From: Ancylobacter rudongensis
GTDB taxonomy: Bacteria; Pseudomonadota; Alphaproteobacteria; Rhizobiales; Xanthobacteraceae
DNA: 64,000 bases
Reading direction: 5' to 3'
NCBI RefSeq assembly: GCF_900100155.1
Contig: NZ_FMTP01000009.1
Span: 62,001-126,000, forward strand
Shown: piece after piece, positions 35,528-46,904 of the stretch
How positions within the stretch are numbered: the first letter of the stretch is position 1
Layout: each line of letters starts with the position of its first letter
The notes under the pieces: model-generated
Databases searched by the model: none
Told to the model about the DNA's origin: nothing
Seen by the model: only the letters and a program-made list of their open reading frames with translations
Made by a program: the position numbers and the translations under genes

Positions 35528-36123
35528 AACGCGGCTTCGACATTCTGGTCGCCGGAACGCTGCTCGTCATCCTGCTTCCGGTGTTTCTCGTCCTGGTACT
35601 GATCGTGCGCGCCCGGCTGGGCTCGCCCGTCCTGTTCCGCCAGCAACGGCCCGGACTGCATGGCAGGCCGTTCGAGATCATCAAATTTCGCACCATGACG
35701 GACGCGCGCGACAGCGAGGGACGGTTGCTGCCCGATGGCGAGCGCCTAACCCGTTTCGGCCGTTTCCTGCGCTCCTCGAGCCTTGATGAACTTCCCGAGC
35801 TCTGGAACGTCCTCAAGGGCGAGATGAGTCTCGTCGGGCCCCGGCCGTTGCTGATGGAATATCTGCCGCTCTACTCGCCCCAACAGGCCCGCCGCCATGA
35901 GGTGCGCCCGGGTATCACCGGCTGGGCGCAGGTGAACGGGCGTAATGCGATTTCGTGGGACGAGAAATTCCAGATGGATGTCTGGTATGTCGACAACCGC
36001 AGCGTGGCGCTCGACATCCGCGTCCTGGCGCTTACGGTTCTAAAGGTTTTCAAGCGCGAGGGTATAAGCGCCGTGGGCGAGGCGACAATGCCACGGTTTG
36101 ACGGCATCGGAGGGCAACGTTGA
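35524..36123 (+). CDS. PglC-like initiating sugar phosphotransferase
   Basis: Transfers a sugar phosphate from UDP-sugar to undecaprenyl phosphate, starting repeat-unit synthesis. The 199-residue monotopic form has one membrane-embedded hairpin (about 5-30, [21 protein letters not shown]). The catalytic core has [44 protein letters not shown] (catalytic Asp-Glu) and [14 protein letters not shown]. It is followed by the acetyltransferase and aminotransferase genes in tight order, as in Campylobacter pglC-D-E, so its sugar is probably UDP-diNAc-bacillosamine. Confidence 0.9.
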   Translation: MKRGFDILVAGTLLVILLPVFLVLVLIVRARLGSPVLFRQQRPGLHGRPFEIIKFRTMTDARDSEGRLLPDGERLTRFGRFLRSSSLDELPELWNVLKGEMSLVGPRPLLMEYLPLYSPQQARRHEVRPGITGWAQVNGRNAISWDEKFQMDVWYVDNRSVALDIRVLALTVLKVFKREGISAVGEATMPRFDGIGGQR

Positions 36124-36764
36124 TGACGCTATTTGCCGTTTACGGGGCAAGCGGCTTTGGCCGTGAGGTTATGCCCTTGCTTCGGGCCCACGTTCCCGCT
36201 GGTGCCGAGGCGGTGTTTATCGACGACAATGTCGACGTCGATCGCGTGAACGGCCACCGGGTCATGAACTGGGAGGCATTCGCGGCCGCTCCGGCGTCCG
36301 AGAAAAAAGTCACGATCGCCATTGCCAATTCGCAGGTGCGTGAGGCCATCGTTGAAAAATGCTTGGCTTCTGGTGTCGGTTTCATTGACGTGAAAGCTGA
36401 CAACGTGCGCATTCTTGATGCTGTGACCTTGGGCGAAGGCCATATTCTATGTGGGTTTGTCACGTTAACGTCGAACGTGAACATCGGCACCAACTTTCAC
36501 GCGAATATCTATTCCTATGTTGCGCATGATTGCGTCGTGGGTGACTTCGTGACGCTTGCGCCTTGCGTTCAGTGTAACGGAAATGTGGTGATCGAGGACC
36601 ATGCCTATATCGGCACGGGGGCTGTTATCCGGCAGGGAAGTCCGGGTGCGCCGATCGTCATTGGCAGGGGGGCCGTCGTCGGCATGGGAGCCGTTGTGAC
36701 GAAGAGCGTGCCGCCCGGGGTGACGGTTGTCGGAAATCCAGCGCGCCCGCTCGTTAAGTCCTGA
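36123..36764 (+). CDS. PglD-like sugar acetyltransferase
   Basis: Acetyl-CoA-dependent N-acetyltransferase of 213 residues. The N-terminal Rossmann half (FAVYGASGFGREVMPLL) binds the UDP-4-amino sugar. The C-terminal left-handed beta helix has hexapeptide turns (NIGTNFHANIYSYVAHDCVVGDF, then VVIEDHAYIGTGAVI), and His135 is the likely catalytic base as in PglD. TGATGA overlap joins it to the transferase, and the aminotransferase starts 2 bases after its stop. Its product would be UDP-N,N'-diacetylbacillosamine. The centre of the gene (about 36300-36560) is less GC-rich than its neighbours. Confidence 0.88.
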   Translation: MTLFAVYGASGFGREVMPLLRAHVPAGAEAVFIDDNVDVDRVNGHRVMNWEAFAAAPASEKKVTIAIANSQVREAIVEKCLASGVGFIDVKADNVRILDAVTLGEGHILCGFVTLTSNVNIGTNFHANIYSYVAHDCVVGDFVTLAPCVQCNGNVVIEDHAYIGTGAVIRQGSPGAPIVIGRGAVVGMGAVVTKSVPPGVTVVGNPARPLVKS

Positions 36765-36766
36765 TC

Positions 36767-37957
36767 ATGCTTGGTGGTCCCTTCTCTCCCTGGCCGAGTG
36801 TCACCTCTGAAGAGATGGAGGCCGTCCAGCGCGTCCTTGCCTCCAACAGGGTCAACTACTGGACCGGCGAGGAGGGGCGGCTGTTCGAGCGTGAATTCGC
36901 CGCCTGGGTCGGCACGCGGCATGCCATTGCCCTCGCCAATGGCACGGTGGCGCTGGATCTCGCCCTGCACGGCCTTGGCATCGGGCCGGGCGACGAGGTC
37001 GTCGTCACTCCCCGCACCTTCATGGCCTCGGTGTCCTGCGTGGTGAATGCGGGGGCGACGCCGGTCTTCGCCGATGTTGACCGCGCGAGCGGCAACCTGA
37101 CCGCCGATAGCATCGCCTCCGTCCTCACCCCTCGCACCCGCGCCGTGGTGCTGGTCCATCTGGCGGGATGGCCCTGCGACATGGACCCGATTATGGAACT
37201 GGCGGCGCGCCATGGCTTCAAGGTGATTGAGGACTGCGCGCAGGCCCATGGCGCCCGTTATCGCGGTCGCAGCGTCGGCTCGATCGGCCATGTCGGTGCC
37301 TGGTCCTTCTGCCAGGACAAGATCATGACCACTGGCGGCGAAGGGGGCATGGTCACCACCGACGACGCCGATCTCTGGGCCCGCATGTGGGCCTACAAGG
37401 ACCACGGCAAAAGCTGGGACGCGGTGTATAACCGCCAGCACCCGCCGGGCTTCCGCTGGCTGCACGAGAGCTTTGGCACCAATTGGCGCATGCTCGAAAT
37501 GCAGGCCGCGATCGGGCGGGTGCAACTGGGGCATGTCGACGACTGGGTGGCCACGCGACGCGCCAATGCCAACAGGATACTGGACGCGCTCGTGCCTTTC
37601 GCTGGACGAGGTCTATGCCTGCCGTCCCCCCTCGCGGCGGATGATATTCACGCGCAGTACAAACTTTACGTTTATGTGCAAGAAAGTGAATTGGGTGAGG
37701 ATTGGTCGCGCGATCGAATCGTCGCAGAGATAACGGCCTTGGGAGTGCCTTGTTACCAGGGAAGCTGTTCTGAGGTTTATCTGGAACGTGCGTTTGAGGG
37801 AACGGGCTGGAGGCCTCCTGTGAGGCTTCCCGTGGCGCGGGAGCTGGGCGAAACGAGCATCATGTTTCTCGTCCATCCCACACTCACCGAAGACGAAGTA
37901 ACCCGCACCGGGGTCGTGGCCGCTCAGGTGATGGAGCGGGCATTCGTGCGGCCATGA
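36767..37957 (+). CDS. PglE-like DegT/DnrJ/EryC1-family aminotransferase
   Basis: PLP-dependent aminotransferase of 396 residues that aminates the 4-keto sugar made by the PglF-type dehydratase. It has GTVALDLALHGLGIGPGDEV, DCAQAHGARYRG and Lys185 in CQDKIMTTGGEGGMV forming the internal aldimine. NWRMLEMQAAIGRVQL is also typical of the family. Its place between pglD-like and pglF-like genes gives the specific role. The start ATG is 3 bases past the pglD stop. Confidence 0.88.
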   Translation: MLGGPFSPWPSVTSEEMEAVQRVLASNRVNYWTGEEGRLFEREFAAWVGTRHAIALANGTVALDLALHGLGIGPGDEVVVTPRTFMASVSCVVNAGATPVFADVDRASGNLTADSIASVLTPRTRAVVLVHLAGWPCDMDPIMELAARHGFKVIEDCAQAHGARYRGRSVGSIGHVGAWSFCQDKIMTTGGEGGMVTTDDADLWARMWAYKDHGKSWDAVYNRQHPPGFRWLHESFGTNWRMLEMQAAIGRVQLGHVDDWVATRRANANRILDALVPFAGRGLCLPSPLAADDIHAQYKLYVYVQESELGEDWSRDRIVAEITALGVPCYQGSCSEVYLERAFEGTGWRPPVRLPVARELGETSIMFLVHPTLTEDEVTRTGVVAAQVMERAFVRP

Positions 37958-38024
37958 GGGCAATCACCGATAGCGGGATTCGTGACCAAGCCGATGAGGG
38001 GCGGGACCGCAGGGCGGTGACGAC

Positions 38025-39974
38025 ATGACAGGACGCTTTCTCAACTATCTTATCGGACTCAGCCGTTCCCAGAAAAGGGCCGTGCTGATGCTGGTCGATG
38101 CGGCGCTGCTGGCGACCAGCTTCGGGCTCGCCATGGCGCTGCGTCTCGACGGGTTTTCCCCGGCCCTGACGCCGTCCAGTTGGCTCGCCTTCGCGCTAGT
38201 CCTGCCCTGCACCTTACTTTTGTTTCGCATGATGGGGCTCTACCGGGCCGTGGTGCGGCATGTCGCCGGACGCACAGTGCAGGTGCTTGCCTTCGGCATT
38301 GCTGTCTCGGCGCTGCTATTGCTGCTAGCGGCGAAGAGCTTCGGGCTGTTTCTGCCGCGTTCGGTGCCAGCGATCTATTGGCTGCTGGCGATGGGACTCT
38401 TGGGCGGGGCGCGCTTCGGGTTGCGCGCGCTGTATCGCCAGCGCCTGGCGCGGCTCAAGGCGCGGGTGATCATTTTCGGCGCCGGCAGCGCCGGACGCCA
38501 GCTTTTCGCCACGCTGGAACATGGCGGTGACTACGCTCCCGTCGCCTTCGTCGACGACGCGACGGAGCTGCAGGGCCGCGACATTGGCGGGCTGCGCGTC
38601 CACTCGCCAGCGCGCCTGCCGAGCCTGGTCGCCGAGCACGGCGTCGAATGCGTGCTGCTGGCGATTCCCAGCGCCACGCGCCGCCAGCGGCGCAACATAT
38701 TGGAGCGGTTGGAGCCGCTGGGCCTGCGCGTCCAGACCGTTCCCGGGCTTTCCGACATCGTCTCGGGGCGGGCGGAGCTCAGTGAAATCCGCGAGGTCGC
38801 GATCGAGGACCTGCTCGGCCGCGACCTGGTGCCGCCACAGCAGGAACTGCTCGACGCCAATATCCGCGGCAAGGTGGTCATGGTCACCGGGGCGGGCGGC
38901 TCCATCGGCAGCGAGCTCTGCCGGCAGATCCTGCGCCAGCAGCCGGCAAGCCTCGTTCTCCTCGACCTGTCGGAATTCGGTCTTTACACCATTGACGAGG
39001 AACTACGCGGCGTCGCCGAAGTCGAGGGGCTGGGGGCGACGATCGTGCCGCTGCTCGGCTCCATACTCGATCGCGCGCGCGTCGAGTGCGCGCTGCGCCG
39101 CTTCGGTGTCGATACGATTTTTCACGCAGCCGCCTACAAGCATGTGCCACTGGTCGAGCGCAACGCCGTGGAGGGGGTGCGCAACAATGTGTTCGGCACC
39201 CTCACTCTTGCGGAAGCGGCACGCACCTGCGGGGTCCGCGCCTTCGTGCTGGTCTCGACCGACAAGGCGGTGCGCCCCACCAATATCATGGGCGCCTCGA
39301 AGCGCATCGCCGAACTCGTCTGCCAGGCTCTGAGCGGTATGCCGGGGGACACCGTCTTCTCCATCGTCCGCTTCGGCAATGTCGTCGGCTCCTCCGGCTC
39401 GGTCATCCCGCTTTTCCGCAGGCAGATCGAGGCCAATGGCCCGGTGACGGTTACTCATCCCGACATCACCCGCTATTTCATGGCGATCCCCGAGGCGGCC
39501 CAACTGGTGATCCAGGCCGGGGCGATGAGCCAGGGCGGCGACGTGTTCATCCTCGACATGGGCGAGCCGGTGCGGATCGTCGATCTCGCCATGCGCATGG
39601 TGCGCCTCAGCGGCCTCAACCCTGTTGTCGCCCAGGAGGGGCGCGGCCCCGCCGTCCGGGCCACGGGTGACATCGAGATCCGGTTCACCGAACTGAGGCC
39701 GGGCGAGAAGCTGTTTGAGGAACTGCTGGTCGGCGACGGTGCGAGGCCGACCGCGCATCCGCGTATCATGACCGCCACTGAGGCATCGATGGACTGGCCG
39801 GCGCTCGACACGCTGCTGCGCCGGCTCGCGGCTGCCTGCGACGCCCATGATCTGCCGGCCATCCGGGCCCTTCTGCAGGAGGCGCCGACCGGCTACGAGC
39901 CGGCCGAGGCCGTCGGCGATCTCCGCTGGCTGGCGATGCAGTCCCCCCGCCCATGCGTGGGCCGGCGGGAGTGA
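38025..39974 (+). CDS. PglF/WbpM-type UDP-N-acetylglucosamine 4,6-dehydratase
   Basis: Membrane-bound dehydratase of 649 residues giving UDP-4-keto-6-deoxy-GlcNAc. Four hydrophobic helices occupy about 15-130, followed by a CoA-binding-like domain (VIIFGAGSAGRQLF). The SDR catalytic domain (from about 285) has VMVTGAGGSIGSELCRQIL and STDKAVRPTNIMGASK. The active site has Met422-x3-Lys426 in place of the usual Tyr-x3-Lys, as in the PglF/WbpM group. The product feeds the aminotransferase and acetyltransferase just upstream. It ends in a shared hairpin with the convergent methyltransferase gene. Confidence 0.92.
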   Translation: MTGRFLNYLIGLSRSQKRAVLMLVDAALLATSFGLAMALRLDGFSPALTPSSWLAFALVLPCTLLLFRMMGLYRAVVRHVAGRTVQVLAFGIAVSALLLLLAAKSFGLFLPRSVPAIYWLLAMGLLGGARFGLRALYRQRLARLKARVIIFGAGSAGRQLFATLEHGGDYAPVAFVDDATELQGRDIGGLRVHSPARLPSLVAEHGVECVLLAIPSATRRQRRNILERLEPLGLRVQTVPGLSDIVSGRAELSEIREVAIEDLLGRDLVPPQQELLDANIRGKVVMVTGAGGSIGSELCRQILRQQPASLVLLDLSEFGLYTIDEELRGVAEVEGLGATIVPLLGSILDRARVECALRRFGVDTIFHAAAYKHVPLVERNAVEGVRNNVFGTLTLAEAARTCGVRAFVLVSTDKAVRPTNIMGASKRIAELVCQALSGMPGDTVFSIVRFGNVVGSSGSVIPLFRRQIEANGPVTVTHPDITRYFMAIPEAAQLVIQAGAMSQGGDVFILDMGEPVRIVDLAMRMVRLSGLNPVVAQEGRGPAVRATGDIEIRFTELRPGEKLFEELLVGDGARPTAHPRIMTATEASMDWPALDTLLRRLAAACDAHDLPAIRALLQEAPTGYEPAEAVGDLRWLAMQSPRPCVGRRE

Positions 39975-39982
39975 CCGGCGCC

Positions 39983-40007
39983 GCCTGAGGCGGTGTGTGC
40001 CTCAGGC
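39983..40007. terminator. Hairpin between convergent pglF-like and methyltransferase genes
   Basis: Perfect 9-bp stem GCCTGAGGC/GCCTCAGGC with a 7-base loop, overlapping the methyltransferase stop codon. No T run; a bidirectional 3'-end structure is probable. Confidence 0.5.
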
Positions 40008-40763
40008 CGTGCGCAGCCAAGGCAGTGCTTCGTCCCACGTTACAAGCGGCAGGCGGGTGTAATTCTCGCAGAAATAGGGAAACTGAGGCCCATTCAAGGG
40101 GCCGCTGAGGTCGGCCAACTCGGTGCCGGGCGTGATGACACGGATAACACCGACGCCATGATCGATTTTCACGATCTTGAAGTCGACGCCCTCGGTCTTG
40201 AGCAGTTCAAACGCCACCTTCCAGCCCTGCCCCACCCAGTCGCGACCCGTCCTGATAAACGGCTCGTGCTGCTCCATCACCTCGCCGGGCAACATGTCGT
40301 GCATGGCGATCCAACCGCCCGGATTGATCGCCTTCAGTGAATTGGCGACATCGCGGTGGACCTGTTCATAGGTATGCAGACCATCGATAAAGATGAGGTC
40401 GAATTTCTGGGTATTGCTGGCAAAGAACTCATCGGAAGTAGCACGGACCGTTCCACCTTGGACAGGGTCGACGCCGACCTTTACCGGCAGCGGGAGTGAG
40501 TCAAAAAGCGCGTTCTTGAAGCATCCAATCTCCAGATAGGCCGATTCCGGATGACGAGCCGCAAGCGTCGTGAGCAGGGCGATACGGTTGTAATGGGTAG
40601 CCTTCCAGTTCCAGTCGAACTTTTGATCCTGACCTAAGCGCGAATATTCACGCTCAACCCGGTGGTACCAGGCCTGCTGGCGCTCGTTGTGAATGAGGGC
40701 ATTTGCAAAACGCCCGGCACGGGCAAACACACTCGTACTCTTGCGGTCAATCATGCCAGTCAT
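40002..40763 (-). CDS. Class I SAM-dependent methyltransferase
   Basis: A 253-residue Rossmann methyltransferase of the Methyltransf_24 kind. The SAM motif is YLEIGCFKNALFDSLPL, the acidic residue lies in VKVGVDPVQGG, and FDLIFIDGLHTYEQVHRDV marks the post-motif with a metal-binding-like Asp/His pair. It is the only leftward gene inside the rightward assembly arm, so it has its own promoter. It may methylate the polymer or its precursor; that role is inferred from position only. Starts at 40763 and 40754 are both possible. Confidence 0.8.
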   Translation of the reverse strand: MTGMIDRKSTSVFARAGRFANALIHNERQQAWYHRVEREYSRLGQDQKFDWNWKATHYNRIALLTTLAARHPESAYLEIGCFKNALFDSLPLPVKVGVDPVQGGTVRATSDEFFASNTQKFDLIFIDGLHTYEQVHRDVANSLKAINPGGWIAMHDMLPGEVMEQHEPFIRTGRDWVGQGWKVAFELLKTEGVDFKIVKIDHGVGVIRVITPGTELADLSGPLNGPQFPYFCENYTRLPLVTWDEALPWLRTA

Positions 40764-41129
40764 CCGTCCTGTTTCAAAGGGAGCTCAGCCGGCCGGCCCA
40801 GCAAGCTTCGTTTACAATCGTGGGCAGCACTACCGGTCCACCGATAATCGGAATGACAAAGGCAGGCAAGGAAGGTCGCGCAGCGGTGCGCGGCTTTGCG
40901 GGACAAAGGCGCTCGGCATGGGCGATTGCCTCACGGCACACGCCGTGCCAGAAGGACCCCGTGAAAGGCGCTGGAAAACAGCGCTCGCGGGACGATTCCA
41001 GGCGGTGATGTCATCGCAGTTGCGCGCTCTGTCGGGAGAACGGGACCAACGAGCGCCGTCGTGCCAGCACGACGGCAACGCCGATGTTGGAGGAGACCTT
41101 TCCGGTGATGAAGAAGCGGTGATTCAGGC
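40764..41129. other. Intergenic region before the ABC flippase gene
   Basis: A 366-base gap between divergent genes. An open frame runs through it on the plus strand, but it has no family-like sequence and no good start. The only structure seen is the 22-base palindrome at 41055-41076. Confidence 0.5.
41055..41076. promoter_or_regulatory. Perfect palindrome upstream of the flippase gene
   Basis: GCCGTCGTGC and GCACGACGGC, perfect 10-bp arms with two bases between, about 55 bases before the flippase start. It could be an operator or an mRNA leader hairpin. There is no T run, so a terminator is less likely. Confidence 0.4.
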
Positions 41130-42883
<1,754 letters not shown>

Positions 42884-42887
<4 letters not shown>

Positions 42888-44110
42888 GCGGGCGGCCTGG
42901 GGGCCAGGAGAAGGAGCATACCGAGCAAGCTCCCGGCGGTGACGAGGCGGGTGATACCGTCCGGCGTCCGCCAATCTTGTTGCTGACCCCGGTGGATCTC
43001 GACACAAACGGCATCGGGGCTCTCTTTCTCAGGGAACTGTTGAGTTCGTCGCCACTCGACATTGTGGTTCAGCGCGAGCCCCAATATCTGATGGAGAATG
43101 GTGTGATGGGCGGGCGCTTCGGCAGCCTTGCCCGTGCTACGTCCAACCGCGTTCCTTTCTTTCATGCATTGCGGTTGCGCTTGTTCGGCATTTTTTCGCT
43201 GGATCGGCGTGTGGCGGCTGTGTCGGCGGCGGCGGACGCCTTGGGCGCCAAGACAATCTGGATTACCGCCTCAAGCCCGGAAGTCATCCTGGTCGCCGAA
43301 CGTCTCGCGGCCATGGGGCGAGATCTTCGGGTCATGGTGTGGGATGATCCTTCCTATTCCGCGTATAATCTCGGACTTGACCCGTCATTCCAGCACGAAC
43401 TGATGGAACGTTTCGGTGTTTTGCTTAAGAAGGCGCGGCGGATTTCCGTCATCGGTCGAAATATGCAGGAAATGTACGCAGCGAAATATGGCGTATGCTC
43501 GAATATTATTCGGCATGGGATAGATATAAAGAACATTTACTCCAGGAAAAGTTCTGTAAATAAAAATGAAATAAATATAGTATTTGCTGGATCTCTTTAT
43601 TCAAAGATGGAGTGGAATTGTTTCATTTCCGCTCTTGAGTCGGTTGGATTCAAGTTAGATAATATAAAGATCAAAGTTAGCTTTATAGGTGATTTTCCCG
43701 TTACGGGCGCTCGGCGGTCGACTGGGGTTAATTTTCTCGGCCGGAAATCGTTTCAAGAGGCAATGAGCATACTGTCCGAAATGGATATCGGGTATCTGCC
43801 CTATTGGTTCGATTCGAGTCATGAAACGGTGGCAAGGACATCGTTTCCAAGCAAGTTGTCGGCCTATGCGATAGCCGGATTGGCCGTCTTTCATCATGCT
43901 CCGGCCTATACGGAAGTTACGACATTGATGCAGAGGTTGCCGTTTGGGGTGGCGTGCCCATCCCTAGAAGGGAGTGATATCATTGATTGCGTTAGAGAAT
44001 TGATAGATATGCTGTTCACCGACAAGTGCATTCAGGCGCGACAAGATTTACTTGATAAAGAGATCGATAAAGATGTGATGAACTACAGATTTTCTTTTTT
44101 TCTATCCTGA
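42884..44110 (+). CDS. GT-B-fold glycosyltransferase with AT-rich 3' half
   Basis: A 408-residue predicted glycosyltransferase. A 35-residue Gly/Glu-rich leader precedes PILLLTPVDLDTNGIGALFL, a typical GT-B N-terminal strand. The donor-side half carries INIVFAGSLYSKMEWN and later FPSKLSAYAIAGLAVFHHAP, the serine-lysine/alanine segment found in GT4-like enzymes. Codon use changes about residue 195: the first half is GC-rich, the second AT-rich (16 of 60 bases G or C at 43561-43620). This points to recombination or acquisition of that half. Acceptor and sugar are unknown. It overlaps the flippase gene by 4 bases. Confidence 0.78.
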
Positions 44111-44720
44111 AAGACAAAGTATTTTTGCGAAAAATTTATATTTTTGATTTGATTTCAAGGGGATGGGTGTTTTTCCCGAGAGCATTCTCGGTGGCGCCTG
44201 GCGTCGATTCAAAATCATGGTCAGGATTTCTGGCCCTTTGACAGGGCGTATAAAAGTGCGGGAAGAGTGGAGGACGCGCGCAACATGAAAATCGCCATGG
44301 TCGCTATTCATGACGCCAACATGTATCCCGGATTCCATGATCTAGCATTGAGGCTCCACGCTTCTGGTCCAGAAGTTTTCTATATATCAAGATCCGAAAT
44401 TGAGAGTAAGTATCGCTCCTCTCTGGGCCTTAATGTTAGAAATTTCAATTTGCCTATTGGAATTGGTCGCCGTATTCCTTGGTTTAGATCGGGAAATGAT
44501 AAGATCGTTTCCATATTGAAGAACATAAACCCAGATTTTATAATAGCTGAGCATGAGTTCATTGTTCCGAGTTTGTTATATAAATTGATCAATAGAAATG
44601 TGCGTATTGCTAGCTATTTCTTTGATCATGACCGTCATAGACGGTACATGAAATTAGTAAAATTCGTGAGTGGCTATATCGATGTGCAGCTTGAGTGCTG
44701 CGACGTACTCTGTCGTTTCC
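43480..44720. other. AT-rich block within the polysaccharide locus
   Basis: Base composition drops sharply from about 43480, where the first glycosyltransferase gene changes character. It stays low through the 174-base gap at 44111-44284 and recovers near 44720 inside the next gene. No transposase, repeat or att-like site was seen at the ends, so homologous exchange is more likely than insertion. Confidence 0.7.
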
Positions 44721-45388
44721 GCCGGGAGGACTGGCCAAAGATGACGGCGAAGCCGTTTATTTTGAGGCATGCGCCACCCCTCCGTGAGGGCGCCAGTTTC
44801 CTGCCACACCAAGGTCCGGCCCGGGTTGTATTCACGAGCTCCAAATATGTTCTGGGATTGAACCGCGAGCGGCTGTCGCGTTTTCTCGGGCGACTGTGTT
44901 CGCACGGTATCTCGGTCGACTGGTACTTTCCCCATCAGGATGAGAACCGCGCCATTGCTCGGGCGCTGCTGTCGCATCCCCTTTACACGGTACGTGAACG
45001 GGTCGAGAAGGCGCAACTGCTCGACACGCTGAGTGGTTACGATGTCGGTCTGCATTGGGCGCCGATGGCGGAGCAGGACTACGACTACAATTACTTCCAA
45101 TCGACCGCGTCCAACAAGATCGGCGAATATGTTGCGGCCGGGCTGGCGGTTGCCTATGCCGGAAATCCCGGCCTTGCGTTTCTGCCGCGGGAAATTTCGC
45201 TGGTCTTCGACCCGACCAACCCCGAGGCCGGTGCCGACCAGCTGGTGGCGGCGCTGTCGGATCGCGCCACGCTCGATCGGATGCGGGCGGCCTCGCTTCG
45301 CTATCATCAGGAGGAACTGAACATCGATGCGCAGGCGGCGCCCTTCCTGCGCTATGTCCGCGACGAGCTGATGCCACGATACGCCTGA
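44285..45388 (+). CDS. Glycosyltransferase, GT-B-like, AT-rich 5' half
   Basis: A 367-residue protein with a GT-B-like start (MKIAMVAIHDANMYPGF) and INPDFIIAEHEF. The GC-rich second half has VVFTSSKYVLGLNRERLS and ASNKIGEYVAAGLAVAYAGNPGL, which matches the donor-binding region of GT4-type enzymes. The E-x7-E motif is not clearly present. The ATG at 44285 has GGAGGA ten bases upstream; a GTG at 44267 is unlikely because a purine run sits against it. The 5' 430 bases belong to the AT-rich block, so the gene is a mosaic. Sugar specificity unknown. Confidence 0.75.
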   Translation: MKIAMVAIHDANMYPGFHDLALRLHASGPEVFYISRSEIESKYRSSLGLNVRNFNLPIGIGRRIPWFRSGNDKIVSILKNINPDFIIAEHEFIVPSLLYKLINRNVRIASYFFDHDRHRRYMKLVKFVSGYIDVQLECCDVLCRFRREDWPKMTAKPFILRHAPPLREGASFLPHQGPARVVFTSSKYVLGLNRERLSRFLGRLCSHGISVDWYFPHQDENRAIARALLSHPLYTVRERVEKAQLLDTLSGYDVGLHWAPMAEQDYDYNYFQSTASNKIGEYVAAGLAVAYAGNPGLAFLPREISLVFDPTNPEAGADQLVAALSDRATLDRMRAASLRYHQEELNIDAQAAPFLRYVRDELMPRYA

Positions 45389-45508
45389 CACGCATGGCGT
45401 CGAGAAAGTATGTTATGAACGGGAGCTATCGGGCGACCGTTTTGCGGCCAGCGTGGGGGCTTCGTCACGCTTCGGCGGGGGTGCGATGATCGGCGGGAGC
45501 GTGAAGGC

Positions 45509-46837
45509 GTGAATTCAGGTCTGACGCAGTATCGCATGGCGGCATCGCCGGGAGCGCAGCGGGCAAAGCCTAAGGTTGACTACATCTACCTCGCGGTTCT
45601 GCTGATGTCGTTCCCGGGCTATCCCCTAGTGGCGGCGTTCTCCACCATCACGGGCCTTCCCAATACGCCGCTCTCCATAGCGTTGCGGGGGCTTAATTTC
45701 GGTCTGGCACTGGTGCTGATCCTGGCGGGGATCGCGAGCCGGCGTGAACGTTCGTCCGGCCTGCTGCTCGTCGCTCTGGGTGTCTTCTGGCTCGCCTACA
45801 CCGCCCGTCTTTACTTCGATACCCTTTACGATCCGGCCTTTCTCGGCAATGCGATATCCTATTACTGGGTGTGGGCGATCGGCGGCAGCCTGGTTCCCAT
45901 GCTCGGCCTGGCGATGAAGACGAGCCGTCCCGAGCAGGCGGACGATTACTTCCGCTGGCTGTATCTGGCGACCTTCGCGGCCTGCTTCCTGTCCATGTTC
46001 CTCGCCACGGGCACTGTCGGTACCGAACCGGGGATGGAATATGAATCCGGTCGCATGCGGCTTGAGGCGCTGAACCCTATCGCCCTCGGCCATCTCGGGG
46101 CCATGCTGGTGGAACTCTCGGCCTGGGCCCTGCTGTTTCATCGCCCGTGGTCGCGCGGCTCGCGCCGGCTGCTCCTGTTGGCGGGGCTCGCTATCGGCTG
46201 TTATGTGCTCTTGGCGGCAAATTCGCGCGGCCCTGTACTCGCCGTCCTGGCGTGTTTTCTGTTCTTGCTGTGCTTTGTGAGCTTCCGCTACAAATTCGCG
46301 GTAATGGCGTTTCTTGTCGTTGGGGCGCTGGCGATCGTGCCACTTTCGCTCTACCTCCAAGAAACCCAGAACATCAACGCCTTCTCGCGCCTGTTCGGCC
46401 AATCGCTGGAGCAGCATGCCCAACAATCGTCGCGGGTCGATCTGTTCGGGAGCGCGTTCGAGGTTTTCCTGACCAACCCGTGGCTCGGCGGCGCGCTGGA
46501 AGACCCTTCGACGCGCAGCTACCCACATAACGTCATCGTCGAAGCGTATATGGCGCTTGGCCTGTTCTTCGGCTCGCTGTTCGTTATCGTGCTCATTGCG
46601 TTGTGCTATCGCACGGCTGTCCTGTTCCGGCGGTTCCCTCAGTATGGATGGCCGAGCCTGCTGTTCATCCAGTATCTGGTCGGTGCGCAGTTTTCGGGAT
46701 CGCTCTACGGCTCCACCTTTATGTGGTGTGCGATCGGTTTGATCCTCTCGTTTGGGACGTCCAGCGCGGCTTTAGTGGGGGAAGCGGCACGGGCAAGGTC
46801 GGTCTACCCGCCTCGATTAGGTCGCCCGACATGGTAG
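45509..46837 (+). CDS. O-antigen ligase/Wzy-type polymerase (second copy)
   Basis: A 442-residue membrane protein of about ten to twelve helices. AANSRGPVLAVLACFLFLLC and, after a large loop, PHNVIVEAYMALGLFFGSLF are the same superfamily signatures seen in the first polymerase gene of this locus. The sequences otherwise differ greatly, so the two are not a recent duplication. One may polymerise and the other ligate, or they may act on two glycans. The start is a GTG at 45509. The gap before it (about 120 bases) holds nothing I can name. Confidence 0.83.
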   Translation: MNSGLTQYRMAASPGAQRAKPKVDYIYLAVLLMSFPGYPLVAAFSTITGLPNTPLSIALRGLNFGLALVLILAGIASRRERSSGLLLVALGVFWLAYTARLYFDTLYDPAFLGNAISYYWVWAIGGSLVPMLGLAMKTSRPEQADDYFRWLYLATFAACFLSMFLATGTVGTEPGMEYESGRMRLEALNPIALGHLGAMLVELSAWALLFHRPWSRGSRRLLLLAGLAIGCYVLLAANSRGPVLAVLACFLFLLCFVSFRYKFAVMAFLVVGALAIVPLSLYLQETQNINAFSRLFGQSLEQHAQQSSRVDLFGSAFEVFLTNPWLGGALEDPSTRSYPHNVIVEAYMALGLFFGSLFVIVLIALCYRTAVLFRRFPQYGWPSLLFIQYLVGAQFSGSLYGSTFMWCAIGLILSFGTSSAALVGEAARARSVYPPRLGRPTW

Positions 46838-46904
46838 AGAAATGGCCCTTATTTAATGCCGGGCGCAATGCGGGGCTGACTTCATCCTCGCGCAGGAGAA
46901 TACG

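Noticed and set aside
43480..44720. AT-rich block considered as an insertion sequence or prophage fragment
   Set aside because: No transposase or integrase coding, no terminal inverted or target-site repeats seen, and both flanking reading frames continue through the boundaries.
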